Shown here piece by piece: positions 26,405 to 34,366 of a stretch of 64,000 nt of DNA. Made by a program: the position numbers and the translations under genes. Positions within the stretch are counted from its first letter, which is position 1, and each line of letters starts with the position of its first letter. Origin of the DNA: Thiomonas sp. FB-6 (GTDB lineage: Bacteria > Pseudomonadota > Gammaproteobacteria > Burkholderiales > Burkholderiaceae_C); the NCBI RefSeq assembly GCF_000377645.1, contig NZ_KB898471.1, positions 1-64,000 on the forward strand, given 5' to 3'. The notes under the pieces are model-generated. The model did not search any database, was not told the DNA's origin, and was given only the letters and a program-made list of their open reading frames with translations.

Positions 26405-27457
26405 TCATGGCCTGGCCTCCCCCGCCACGGTCGCCTGCGCCAGCAACTCGAGCGCGGCCTGCAGCACCTGCGCGCAGCTCGGCGCGCGGCCGACATCGCC
26501 CACGTTGCGGTGCGGCGAGCTGGCCTGGATGCCGACCTGCAACGGCGAGGTGGCCGTGTAGATGCCCACCACCGGGCGCTCCACCGCGGCGGCGAGAAAA
26601 CTCAGGCCGGTGTCCACGCCCACCACCAGCGAGGCCCGCGCGAACACCTGCGCCCACTCCACCAGCCCGAGACGCCCCGGCGCCACCACGACCGGCGGCG
26701 CGGCGGGGTCGCTCGAAAACCCGGCGCCGGCCGCCAGCACCCGCGCGGCGATGCGTTCGGCGCGGGCACGCTCGCCCGGGCTGCCCCAGGCCAGCGCCAG
26801 GCCCAGGCCGCGCGCACGCAACTGGGCGCCGAGCTCGGCCCAGGCGTCCTCGGGCCAGAGCTTCTCGTCGCGCGCGGTGGCCGACAGCAGTACCGCGAAG
26901 CCGGCGCTGCCCGGCAGCCAGGCGGGGCGCTGCGCCCGCGGGCGCAGCCCGTAGACCGGCTCGCCCTGCACCGTGTAGCCCAGTGCCCAGGCGCACAGGT
27001 TGCGATAGCGCTGCACCGCGGCCAGCGCGTCGAAGGGCGGTGCGCTCATGCGATGCTCGTACAGGCAGGCCGCCAGCGGCTCGCGGCAGGCCCTGCCCTT
27101 CCAGCCGTAGCGCGGGCCCGGCGCCAGGCGCGCGAGCACGGCGCTCTTGCACAGGCCCTGCAGGTCGATCACCGCGTCGTAGCTGCGCGCCGACAGGTCG
27201 GCCCGCAGCTCGCGCCATTGCGCTCGCGTGCGCGCGGCCAGCGGGCGCCGGCGCCACTCGCGCCAGGGCACCGCGATCACCCGTTCGACCCCCGGATGCT
27301 GGCGCACCAGCTCGGCGTAGGCCGGCTCGAGCAGCCATTCGATGTGCGAGCCCGGCCGGTGCCGCAGGATGTCCTGCACCACCGGCAGCGCCTGCACCAC
27401 GTCGCCCATGGAACTGGTCTTGACCAGCAGCACCCGCAGGGGCATGGAATCGGGCAT
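26405..27457 (-). CDS. waaC: Lipopolysaccharide heptosyltransferase I
   Basis: A 350-residue GT9 heptosyltransferase that adds the first heptose to Kdo2-lipid A. It has the family opening LRVLLVKTSSMGDVVQALPV, then DILRHRPGSHIEWLLEPAYA, AVIDLQGLCKSAVLARLA, the acceptor-side GWKGRACREP, and the nucleotide-sugar site VVGVDTGLSFLAAAVERPVVG (residues about 275-295). ATG at 27457, or at 27445 four codons later; neither has a clear ribosome site, and the gene starts 11 bp after the phosphohexomutase stop. waaC, waaA and the mutase form a LPS-core cluster read on the minus strand. Confidence 0.93.
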   Translation of the reverse strand: MPDSMPLRVLLVKTSSMGDVVQALPVVQDILRHRPGSHIEWLLEPAYAELVRQHPGVERVIAVPWREWRRRPLAARTRAQWRELRADLSARSYDAVIDLQGLCKSAVLARLAPGPRYGWKGRACREPLAACLYEHRMSAPPFDALAAVQRYRNLCAWALGYTVQGEPVYGLRPRAQRPAWLPGSAGFAVLLSATARDEKLWPEDAWAELGAQLRARGLGLALAWGSPGERARAERIAARVLAAGAGFSSDPAAPPVVVAPGRLGLVEWAQVFARASLVVGVDTGLSFLAAAVERPVVGIYTATSPLQVGIQASSPHRNVGDVGRAPSCAQVLQAALELLAQATVAGEARP

Positions 27458-27468
27458 CGCCAAGGGGA

Positions 27469-28845
27469 TCAGAAGGGAAGTTTCAGCTCGGGCTGCAGTT
27501 GCAGCAGCGCGGCGCGGAATTCCTCCTGGATGCGCCGCAGGCCGTCCTGGTCGTGCGCCTCGAAGCGCAGCACCACGCAGGGCGTGGTGTTGGAGGGACG
27601 GGCCAGCCCGAATCCGTCGTCGTACTCGGCGCGCACGCCGTCGATGGTGTGCACGCGGCGCGCGCCGGGAAAGCGCCCTTCGCGCTGCAGGCGCTCGCAC
27701 AGCGTGAACTGCTGCTGCGACTCGGTGGGAATCTTCAGTTCGGGGGTGGACACCGAATCGGGCAGCGCCAGCAGTTCGGCCTGCACGTCGGCCACGCGCG
27801 ACAGCAGTTCCAGCAGGCGCGCGGCACCGTACTGGGCGTCGTCGAAGCCGTACCAGCGGTCCTTGAAAAAGATGTGCCCGCTCATCTCGCCGGCCAGCGG
27901 CGCGCCCACCTCCTTCATGCGCGCCTTGATCAGCGAATGCCCGGTGCGCCACATCATCGCCTCGCCGCCGTGGCGCTGCACCCAGGGAGCGAGGTTGGCG
28001 GTGCACTTGACGTCGAAGATGATCGGCGCCCCGGGGTGGCGCTGCAGCACGTCGGCGGCGTAGAGCATGAGCTGGCGGTCGGGCCAGATCACGTGGCCGT
28101 CCTTGGTGACCACGCCCAGGCGGTCGCCGTCGCCGTCGAAGGCCAGGCCGATCTCGGCGTCGCCATCGCGCAGCGCGCGCTGCAGATCCTCCAGGTTGTG
28201 CGGATCCGCCGGATCGGGGTGATGGTTGGGGAAGCTGCCGTCGACCTCGCAGAACAGCTCGGTGACCTCGCAGCCCAGGCGGCGCAGCAGTTCCGGCGCG
28301 AAGGCGCCGGCCACGCCGTTGCCGCAGTCCACCGCCACCCGCATGGGGCGCGCCAGGCGCACGTCGGAGACGATGCGCTGCAGGTAGGGCTCGACGATGC
28401 TGGTGCTGCGCAGCCCCCCGCCGCCCTGGGCATAGGCCTCGGACACCGTGAGTTCGCGCAGGCCGGCGATGTCCTCGCCGTGCAGCGCGTCGCCGCCCAG
28501 CACCATCTTCAGGCCGTTGTACTCGGGCGGGTTGTGGCTGCCGGTGATCTGGATGCCGTTGGCGACCTCGGTGGTGGCACAGGCGAAATACAGCATCGGC
28601 GTGGCGTTCATGCCCAGATCGATGACGTCGAGCCCGCCCCCGCGCAGCCCGGCCGCCAGCGCGGCGCCCAGCCTGGGGCCGGAATCGCGCCCGTCGCGGC
28701 TGATGTAGACCGCCTGCTGGCCGCGCTGGCGCGCCAGCGTGGCGTAGGCGCGCCCGATGTGCTCGCAGGCGGTTTCGGTAAGGGAGCGGTCGACGATGCC
28801 GCGGATGTCGTAGGCCTTGAACAGCGAAGGATCGAGTTGTGCCAT
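27469..28845 (-). CDS. Phosphomannomutase/phosphoglucomutase (AlgC type)
   Basis: A 458-residue alpha-D-phosphohexomutase that moves phosphate between C1 and C6 of mannose or glucose, supplying sugar nucleotides for LPS and polysaccharide. Key parts: the start FKAYDIRGIVDRSLTE, the phosphoserine loop ITGSHNPPEYNG, the metal loop AFDGDGDRLGVV, the sugar loop GEMSGHIFF, and the phosphate-binding RPSNTTPCV. Bifunctional PMM/PGM enzymes of Pseudomonas share this layout. ATG at 28845; an upstream extension to 28938 would overlap apaH. It starts the LPS-core unit and is divergent from apaH across 85 bp. Confidence 0.92.
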   Translation of the reverse strand: MAQLDPSLFKAYDIRGIVDRSLTETACEHIGRAYATLARQRGQQAVYISRDGRDSGPRLGAALAAGLRGGGLDVIDLGMNATPMLYFACATTEVANGIQITGSHNPPEYNGLKMVLGGDALHGEDIAGLRELTVSEAYAQGGGGLRSTSIVEPYLQRIVSDVRLARPMRVAVDCGNGVAGAFAPELLRRLGCEVTELFCEVDGSFPNHHPDPADPHNLEDLQRALRDGDAEIGLAFDGDGDRLGVVTKDGHVIWPDRQLMLYAADVLQRHPGAPIIFDVKCTANLAPWVQRHGGEAMMWRTGHSLIKARMKEVGAPLAGEMSGHIFFKDRWYGFDDAQYGAARLLELLSRVADVQAELLALPDSVSTPELKIPTESQQQFTLCERLQREGRFPGARRVHTIDGVRAEYDDGFGLARPSNTTPCVVLRFEAHDQDGLRRIQEEFRAALLQLQPELKLPF

Positions 28846-28930
28846 GGATTGCTTGCTTGCGTTCGATGGGACCAGGGCCGCGCGGCCCGCGAGGTCGAGG
28901 CAAAATGCCATTTTCTCACGCCGACCCGTC

Positions 28931-29767
28931 ATGGCCACTTATCTGATCGGCGACCTGCAAGGTTGCGACGACGCTTTCGCGCGCATGCTCGAGCACCTGC
29001 GCTTCGAGCCGGGGCGCGACCGCCTGGTCGTGCTGGGCGACGCGGTCAACCGCGGCCCCGCTTCGGCCGCCTGCCTGCGCCGGCTCATGCGCCTGGGCGA
29101 CAGCGCGCAGTGCCTGCTGGGCAACCACGACCTGCACCTGCTCGCGGTGGCCGAGCGCGTGCGGCGCGCCCACCGCAGCGACACGCTGGAGGACATCCTG
29201 CGGGCGCCCGACCGCGACGCCTTGCTGCAGTGGGTGCTCGAGCGTCCCCTGGCGCTGTTCGAGCAAGGCTGGCTGCTGGTGCACGCGGGGGTGATGCCGC
29301 AGTGGAGCGTGGAGCAGACCCTGCAGCTGGCGGCCGAGGTCGAGGCCCGGCTGCGCGCGCCGGACCTGCGCGGCTTTCTCTCCGAGCTGTTCGGCAATGA
29401 ACCCGCGCGCTGGTCGCCGCAGCTGCGCGGCGCCGAGCGCTGGCGCCTGACGGTCAACGCGCTGACGCGCCTGCGCTACCTCGACACCCGCGACGGCAGC
29501 ATCGACTTTCACTGCAAGCAGGCGCCGGCGGGCGCGCCGCCGGAACTGCTGCCGTGGTACGCGGTCCCGGAGCGCGCCACGCGGGGCACGCCGATGGCCT
29601 TCGGGCACTGGTCGACGCTGGGCCTGTCGTGGAGCGACGGCGCGCTGTGCCTGGACAGCGGCTGCCTGTGGGGCGGAGCGCTGAGCTGCGTGCGCCTGGA
29701 GCCGGCCCGTCCGTGGCTGTCCTTGCACTCGCTGCCCTGCCCCGCGCAACGCAAACCCGGCGCCTGA
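28931..29767 (+). CDS. apaH: Symmetrical bis(5'-nucleosyl)-tetraphosphatase
   Basis: ApaH (278 residues) hydrolyses Ap4A to two ADP and can remove Np4 caps from RNA. The metallophosphoesterase motifs are [18 protein letters not shown] (commonly GDLVNRGP), LGNHDLHLL, and [10 protein letters not shown], followed by the family's FGHWSTLG near the end. ATG at 28931 begins directly with the first catalytic strand. No clear ribosome site is seen. Downstream, rpmB has its own promoter. Confidence 0.95.
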   Translation: MATYLIGDLQGCDDAFARMLEHLRFEPGRDRLVVLGDAVNRGPASAACLRRLMRLGDSAQCLLGNHDLHLLAVAERVRRAHRSDTLEDILRAPDRDALLQWVLERPLALFEQGWLLVHAGVMPQWSVEQTLQLAAEVEARLRAPDLRGFLSELFGNEPARWSPQLRGAERWRLTVNALTRLRYLDTRDGSIDFHCKQAPAGAPPELLPWYAVPERATRGTPMAFGHWSTLGLSWSDGALCLDSGCLWGGALSCVRLEPARPWLSLHSLPCPAQRKPGA

Positions 29768-29784
29768 AGCCCGCGCGCGTCGGC

Positions 29785-29819
29785 GCATGCTGGGCATGCG
29801 GGCCAATCCTGTGTACAAT
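29785..29819 (+). promoter_or_regulatory. Promoter of rpmB-rpmG with overlapping palindrome
   Basis: A good -10 box TACAAT lies at 29814-29819, 17 bases after a weak -35 TGGGCA at 29791-29796. A perfect inverted repeat CGCATGC-TGG-GCATGCG at 29785-29801 covers the -35. TACAATGCCCC then leads to the rpmB ribosome site (GTGGAG) and ATG at 29857. The palindrome could bind a repressor or be part of the end of the apaH transcript; it has no T run. Confidence 0.6.
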
Positions 29820-29856
29820 GCCCCTTTTTGCCAACGCTTATCAAGTGGAGTGCTGT

Positions 29857-30090
29857 ATGGCACGCGTCTGTCAGATTACCGGCAAAGCGCCGATGGTGGG
29901 TAACAACGTTTCCCACGCCAACAACAAGACCAAGCGTCGCTTCCTGCCCAATCTGCAATATCGCAGGATCTGGGTGGAAAGCGAGAACCGTTTCGTGCGC
30001 CTTCGCGTCTCGAACGCCGGCCTGCGCCTGATCGACAAGGTCGGCATCGATGCCGTGCTGTCGGATCTGCGTGCGCGCGGCGAAGTCTGA
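29857..30090 (+). CDS. rpmB: 50S ribosomal protein L28
   Basis: L28 (77 residues) of the large ribosomal subunit. The sequence [20 protein letters not shown] and [19 protein letters not shown] is diagnostic. It lacks the zinc-binding Cys pairs of some L28 forms. ATG at 29857 with GTGGAG about 8 nt before it. rpmG follows after 28 bp, the standard order. Confidence 0.98.
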   Translation: MARVCQITGKAPMVGNNVSHANNKTKRRFLPNLQYRRIWVESENRFVRLRVSNAGLRLIDKVGIDAVLSDLRARGEV

Positions 30091-30118
30091 ATACGACAAG
30101 CAACAGGAGTGACGCGCC

Positions 30119-30286
30119 ATGGCCAAAGGCGGACGTGAAAAGATCAAGCTGGAGTCGACCGCCGGAACCGGTCACTTCTATACCACGACCAAGAACAAGC
30201 GCATCCAGCCCGAGAAGATGGAGATCGCCAAGTTCGATCCGGTCGCGCGCAAGCATGTGGTCTACAAGGAAACCAAGCTGAAATAA
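30119..30286 (+). CDS. rpmG: 50S ribosomal protein L33
   Basis: L33 (55 residues), diagnostic by [39 protein letters not shown] and the end [10 protein letters not shown]. It is the Cys-free form, as in E. coli. ATG at 30119 with AGGAG 9 nt before it; the stop is followed by a strong terminator. Confidence 0.98.
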   Translation: MAKGGREKIKLESTAGTGHFYTTTKNKRIQPEKMEIAKFDPVARKHVVYKETKLK

Positions 30287-30323
30287 GCTTGTTCGAGCCC
30301 GGCGGGCCCGCCCCGCGCTGCCC

Positions 30324-30355
30324 GAAAAAAACCCGCCCTCAAGGCGGGTTTTTTG
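30324..30355. terminator. Rho-independent terminator after rpmG
   Basis: GC-rich stem ACCCGCC/GGCGGGT with a short CTCAA loop, flanked by seven A on the left and six T on the right. It follows the rpmG stop by about 40 bp and ends the plus-strand transcript; the A/T symmetry means it can also stop minus-strand reading. Confidence 0.93.
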
Positions 30356-30388
30356 TTGCGCGTCGGGAGCCGCGGCGCGCGGCGGACA

Positions 30389-30414
30389 CAAAAAAGCCAG
30401 CCGAAGCTGGCTTT
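30389..30414 (-). terminator. Rho-independent terminator for the small lipoprotein gene
   Basis: Stem GCCAGC/GCTGGC with loop CGAA, and six A before it on the plus strand that become a U run on the minus strand. It lies 45 bp beyond the stop at 30459 of the minus-strand lipoprotein gene. Together with the rpmG terminator it insulates two converging units. Its flank GGACACAAAAAAGCC also appears at the cold-shock gene terminator near 59645. Confidence 0.88.
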
Positions 30415-30458
30415 CCTGCTCGACGCTACGGCGGGCCGAAACCCGCCGCGGTGGCGAT

Positions 30459-30701
30459 TTACTTCTTGTCGGCGCTGCTGGCGGCGGAAGCGGCCGGGGC
30501 GGCAGCCGGAGCCGAAGCGGCGGCGGCGGAAGCAGCCGGGGCGGCGGCCGGAGCCGAAGCGGGAGCCGAAGCGGCGGCAGGGGCGGAGGCAGGGGCGGCG
30601 GCGGAAGCCGGAGCCGAGGCGGGAGCAGCTTCTTCCTTCTTGCCGCAGGCAGCCAGAGCCAGAGCAGCGATCATGGAAGCCAACAACACGGACTTTTTCA
30701 T
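30459..30701 (-). CDS. Small Ala/Pro-rich lipoprotein
   Basis: An 80-residue protein. It begins with a textbook lipoprotein signal (MKKSVLLASMIAALALAACG): Lys-Lys start, hydrophobic core and lipobox LAAC with Cys 19. After Cys comes GKKEEAAP, then about 50 residues of Ala, Ser and Pro repeats (APASAPAA units), ending SSADKK. The ATG at 30701 has GAGGAA 6 nt upstream; a TTG four codons earlier is unlikely. It would be anchored in a membrane with a flexible Ala-rich tail. Function is unknown. Similar short Ala-rich lipoproteins are widespread in betaproteobacteria as far as I recall. Confidence 0.82.
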   Translation of the reverse strand: MKKSVLLASMIAALALAACGKKEEAAPASAPASAAAPASAPAAASAPASAPAAAPAASAAAASAPAAAPAASAASSADKK

Positions 30702-30813
30702 TTGATTCCTCAAGCGTCAGAACAAGGCACAGGCGATGGAACCGGACAAGGCCGGTTGAATTTTGTGAAGCTCGAACCCGCCAACCACAGCGATGGCACA
30801 CGGTTCAATCAAA

Positions 30814-30819
30814 AGTATA
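30814..30819 (-). promoter_or_regulatory. -10 box TATACT for the small lipoprotein gene
   Basis: On the minus strand TATACT lies about 113 bp before the ATG at 30701. No convincing -35 hexamer is present; a GGGG-CAAA-CCCC inverted repeat lies where it would be expected, at 30832-30842. The leader of about 105 nt between start site and ATG is relatively AT-rich for this window. Confidence 0.4.
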
Positions 30820-30880
30820 GCGCGACATGGGGTTTGCCCCGATAGCCTTGTCATCATTGCATCTAAATGTTGCAAATCCA

Positions 30881-31372
30881 TCACAAGCCGAGCGCCCGCG
30901 GCACGAAACCGGGTTCGCCAAGATCCCAGGCCTGCTCGAACACCTGCAGCGAAGCCTGCCAGTCGCGCCCGGTCTGCAGCAGGGCGCGGCGCTCGCGCTG
31001 CGCCGGCAGCGCCACCAGCGCGCGCTCGCGCAGCCACAGGCCCTCGGCAGGAGCCTCGATTTCGGGGGGAATTTCCCGGCATTCGAGGATGTGCGCGAAA
31101 TCTCCGCGCCAGCGCACGAAACGCGCGCTGCCCGCCAGCAGCTTCGAATAGTCGCGCGCGAGCATGCGAATGCAGGGCCGCCTGCGGGGCAAGGCCCAGC
31201 GCGTGAGCGCCTCCACCACCCCGGCCTCGTCCAGCGGCCAGTCCGCGTAGTCCTCGCTGTACAGGCACAGCTGCGGGCCCGGGTCGAGCAGCAGATCGCG
31301 CAGGGCCTGGCGCCAGGCCAGCCGCCCCTCGATCGCCTGCGCCGCAGCGCCGGCGTCCTGACTGGGATCCAT
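30881..31372 (-). CDS. Conserved-type hypothetical protein downstream of roxA
   Basis: A 163-residue soluble protein with no signal peptide. Visible features are LCLYSEDYADWPLDEAGVVE, RRPCIRMLARDYSKLLAGSA and HILECREIPPEIEAPAEGLW. It has the even hydrophobic spacing of an alpha/beta fold and a Trp-rich C-terminus. I do not recognise a named family with confidence. The ATG at 31372 has a strong AGGAGG five bases upstream; a GTG two codons earlier would leave no spacing. It begins 28 bp after the roxA stop, so it is probably co-transcribed with that ribosomal oxygenase. Confidence 0.78.
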   Translation of the reverse strand: MDPSQDAGAAAQAIEGRLAWRQALRDLLLDPGPQLCLYSEDYADWPLDEAGVVEALTRWALPRRRPCIRMLARDYSKLLAGSARFVRWRGDFAHILECREIPPEIEAPAEGLWLRERALVALPAQRERRALLQTGRDWQASLQVFEQAWDLGEPGFVPRALGL

Positions 31373-31400
31373 CGCCACCTCCTGCCCTCGCGGCCGTGCT

Positions 31401-32534
31401 TCAGTCGCGCCCGGCGTGCGCCCAGCCCTGGGCGCACCATTGCTCCATCAGCTCCCGCTCCGCGGGGCCGGCCGAGGCGTATTGTGCGGCATCGAGTTCG
31501 CGCGCATCGGCCAGGCGGCGCAGCAGAGGCGAACGCCCGAGATCGGCCGGCACGCTCTCGCCATTGATGCACAAGCCGGTGGGGCTCCACAACATGCGCG
31601 TGCGGCGATCCAGGCGCAGGCCCTGGCGCGGCGCGATGCGCGCCGCCTCGCGCGCGTCACCGGCCTCGAACACCACCTCCTGCTTGGGCTCGGTGAGCAG
31701 TTCCCCCAGCGCCCGCGCGAATTCGGCCCGCCCCGGGCGCAGGCGCGCGAAGGCCTCGGCCACGAAACGCACCATGTCCTCGGGTAGGCGCGCGGGATGC
31801 GAGCCCGACGCCGCGGACAGCTTGCCGCGGTCGCTGTAGCGCGGCGCGGGCTGCAGTTCCTCGGCCATTTTCCACAACAGCTGGCGCAGCAGTTCGTCAC
31901 CGGGCGGCGCGCGAAAACCCACCGAATACGTCATGCATTCGCCGTCGGCGATGCCATCGTGCCCCCAGCCCGGCGGCAGGTACAGCAGGTCCCCGGGCTC
32001 GACGACGAAGTCCTCCTGCGGCACGAAGCCCCGCAGCAGTTTCAGCGGCTGGCCCGGCTGCAGGCGCGTGTGTTCCACCGGCCCGATGCGCCAGCGTCGG
32101 CGCCCCTGCGCCTGCAGCAGGAACACGTCGTACTCGTCGACATGCGGGCCGACGCCGCCGCCGTCGCTGGCCCAGGAAATCATGAGGTCGTCCAGGCGCG
32201 CGTCCGGCAGGAAGCGGAATCGACGCAGCAAGCGGGCCACGCGCTCGTCGTGCAGGTCCACCCCCTGCACCAGCAGGGTCCAGCGCGGCGTGCGCACGGC
32301 CGCGAGGTCGCGCCGTTGCAGCGGCGCGTGGCACACGTCCCAGCGCCTGCCCTCGCGTCGCACCACGCGGGCCTCCACGTCGTCGCGCAGCGCCAGCTCG
32401 AACAGATCCCGGCGCGACAGCAGGGGCTGCATGTCCGGCAGCGCCCGGCGCACCAGCAGCGGCTTGCGCTGCCAGTAGTCGCGCAGGAAGCGCTGGCGGC
32501 CGATGCCGGGGATTTCAAGCAATGGAACGGACAC
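31401..32534 (-). CDS. roxA: Ribosomal protein L16 arginine hydroxylase-like JmjC/cupin oxygenase
   Basis: A 377-residue 2-oxoglutarate/Fe(II) oxygenase of the YcfD/RoxA family, which hydroxylates an arginine of ribosomal protein L16 in E. coli. Iron ligands are the HVD pair in VGPHVDEYDVFLLQ and the distal His in YLPPGWGHDGIADG. The RWRIGPVE and LRGFVPQEDFVVEPGDLLYL segments are typical. The C-terminal helical dimer domain and winged-helix part follow. The GTG at 32534 has GGAG 8 nt upstream; a longer open frame without family features exists. Divergent from the slyD-like gene across 134 bp. Confidence 0.9.
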   Translation of the reverse strand: MSVPLLEIPGIGRQRFLRDYWQRKPLLVRRALPDMQPLLSRRDLFELALRDDVEARVVRREGRRWDVCHAPLQRRDLAAVRTPRWTLLVQGVDLHDERVARLLRRFRFLPDARLDDLMISWASDGGGVGPHVDEYDVFLLQAQGRRRWRIGPVEHTRLQPGQPLKLLRGFVPQEDFVVEPGDLLYLPPGWGHDGIADGECMTYSVGFRAPPGDELLRQLLWKMAEELQPAPRYSDRGKLSAASGSHPARLPEDMVRFVAEAFARLRPGRAEFARALGELLTEPKQEVVFEAGDAREAARIAPRQGLRLDRRTRMLWSPTGLCINGESVPADLGRSPLLRRLADARELDAAQYASAGPAERELMEQWCAQGWAHAGRD

Positions 32535-32668
32535 GCGATACTCCGCTGACGAGGGGCGACAGGCCCGGCAGTGTAGCCCTGCGCCTCGCGCGCCACGGCA
32601 CTTGTGGCGCACAATGTCGGCCCCGGCGCGCGCCGCGCCCACCGCTCCTTCCGCGCAGGACATCCGAC

Positions 32669-33178
32669 ATGCAAGTAGCTCCCGACACCGTGGTCACGCT
32701 GGCCTGGCGGCTGACCGACGCCCAGAACGAAGCCCTGGCCGACGACGAGTCCGGCACGGACTTCTACGTCGGCGGCGCCGACCTGCTGCCGGCCATCGAG
32801 CGCGAGCTGCTGGGCAAATCGGCCGGCGACGCGGGCGCGCTGCAGATCGAGCCCCCCGACGCCTTCGGGGACTACGAGCCGGAGCGCCTGCGCATGGAGG
32901 ACCGCGCGCTGTTTCCCGAGTTGCTGGAGCCGGGCATGCAGTTCGAGCAGCTTCCGCCGGGCTGTTCCCCGGCGGAGCCCGGCATCCTGTTCACGGTCAC
33001 CGACATCGCCGAGTGCAAGGTGATGCTGGACGGCAACCATCCGCTGGCGGGCATGGCGCTGCGCGTGCACTACCGCATCCTGGAGGTGCGCGCGCCCGAT
33101 CCCGACGAGCGCGAAGCGCGCAGCGCGCAGCTCGACGACGTGGACAGCGGCATGTTCCTGGTGAAGGGCTCGGGCTGA
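32669..33178 (+). CDS. FKBP-type peptidyl-prolyl isomerase, SlyD-like
   Basis: A 169-residue protein with the SlyD-type fold: a split FKBP domain with an inserted chaperone flap. It begins VAPDTVVTLAWRLTDAQNEA, keeps FYVGGADLLPAIERELLGKS (FKBP pocket edge), QIEPPDAFGDYEPERLRMED, and the closing NHPLAGMALRVHYRILEVR. Unlike E. coli SlyD it has no His-rich metal tail. It probably assists protein folding in the cytoplasm. ATG at 32669 with only a weak AGGA site. In betaproteobacteria such a gene lies beside roxA often enough to support the call. Confidence 0.87.
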   Translation: MQVAPDTVVTLAWRLTDAQNEALADDESGTDFYVGGADLLPAIERELLGKSAGDAGALQIEPPDAFGDYEPERLRMEDRALFPELLEPGMQFEQLPPGCSPAEPGILFTVTDIAECKVMLDGNHPLAGMALRVHYRILEVRAPDPDEREARSAQLDDVDSGMFLVKGSG

Positions 33179-33214
33179 AGCCCCGCGCGCGCTCGGCGCC
33201 GCGGCGTGGCCCGT

Positions 33215-34357
33215 TCAGGCCTGGCCGCCCATCGCTCCCATGGCACTGCGCAGGCGGGCCAGCGCGATGGCGAAGAAGCCCGCGCCGATGCCGGCGATGG
33301 CGGCCAGTTGCGGCCAGACCTCGGCCAGCCCCGCGCCCCGGAACAGCGTGGCCTGGGACAGGCTGACGAAATGCGTGGTCGGCGCCGCCAGCATCACCAG
33401 GCGCACCGCCTCGGGCATGCTCTCGCGCGGCGTACTGGCGCCCGAGAGCATTTCCAGCGGCAGCAGCACCATGATGAGCAGCAATCCCATCTGGGGCATG
33501 GAGCGCGCCATGGTGGCCAGGAAAATCCCCAGCGACGTGACCGCGAACATCTGCAGCGCGGCGCCCAGCACGAACACCCAGCTGCTCGCGGGCAGAGGCA
33601 GACCGATCAGCAGGTGCACGACCAGCCACAGCGAAGCGCAGCAGCCCAGCAGCACCACCAGCCCCATGGACCAGACCTTGGCGGCCATGATCTCCAGCGG
33701 GCTCAGGGGCATGGCCAGCAGGTGCTCGAGGCTACCGTGCTCGCGCTCGCGCAGCCAGGCTGCTCCGGTCAGCACGATGCCCAGCATGGTCACGTTGTTG
33801 ATGAGCTCGGCCACGGCGCCGAACCACGAGGGGGTCAGGGCCGGGTTGAAGCGGTTGCGCAGCACCAGGCGGGCCGCCGTGCCGGCCTGGCTGTCGCCAC
33901 TGCGGTGGCGCTGCAGGAATTCGGCGATCTCCGCCTGGCAGATGGCCTGCACGTAGGCGCCGCCGGTGAAGGCCTGGGTCATGCGCGTGGCGTCCACGCT
34001 GAGCTGCAGCGTGGGCGCGCGCTCGCCCAGCAGGTCCCGCTCGAAATGCCGGGGCACATCCAGCACGAAGGTGTAGCGCCCGGCGTCCATCGCCGGATCC
34101 ACGTCGCGCAGCGCGATGGCCGCCGGAGGCAGGAAGTACGGCGGCCCGAAGGCCTCCACCAGACGCGCCGACAGCGCGGAGTGATCCTCGTCGACCACGG
34201 CCAGCGGGGCGCGGTGCAGGGTTTCCGGCGTGCCGGTGGCCGCGCTGTAGATGGCCAGCGTGAAGGCGAAGGTGATCAGCACCAGCATCGCGCGGTCGTG
34301 TCGCAGGCTGCGCAGCTCCTTGAGCCCGAGGTACCAGACGTTGCGCAGGCCTTGCAT
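33215..34357 (-). CDS. ABC-2 type permease (YhhJ-like)
   Basis: A 380-residue ABC-2 permease: one N-terminal helix ([16 protein letters not shown], residues 24-39), a large periplasmic domain (to about 185), then five helices with the conserved [21 protein letters not shown] loop (about 205-225). In E. coli yhiI-rbbA-yhhJ this protein is the partner of RbbA. ATG at 34357, nine bases after the rbbA-like stop. Substrate is unknown; similar exporters handle drugs or lipids. Confidence 0.85.
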   Translation of the reverse strand: MQGLRNVWYLGLKELRSLRHDRAMLVLITFAFTLAIYSAATGTPETLHRAPLAVVDEDHSALSARLVEAFGPPYFLPPAAIALRDVDPAMDAGRYTFVLDVPRHFERDLLGERAPTLQLSVDATRMTQAFTGGAYVQAICQAEIAEFLQRHRSGDSQAGTAARLVLRNRFNPALTPSWFGAVAELINNVTMLGIVLTGAAWLREREHGSLEHLLAMPLSPLEIMAAKVWSMGLVVLLGCCASLWLVVHLLIGLPLPASSWVFVLGAALQMFAVTSLGIFLATMARSMPQMGLLLIMVLLPLEMLSGASTPRESMPEAVRLVMLAAPTTHFVSLSQATLFRGAGLAEVWPQLAAIAGIGAGFFAIALARLRSAMGAMGGQA

Positions 34358-34366
34358 GGCCCCCCC

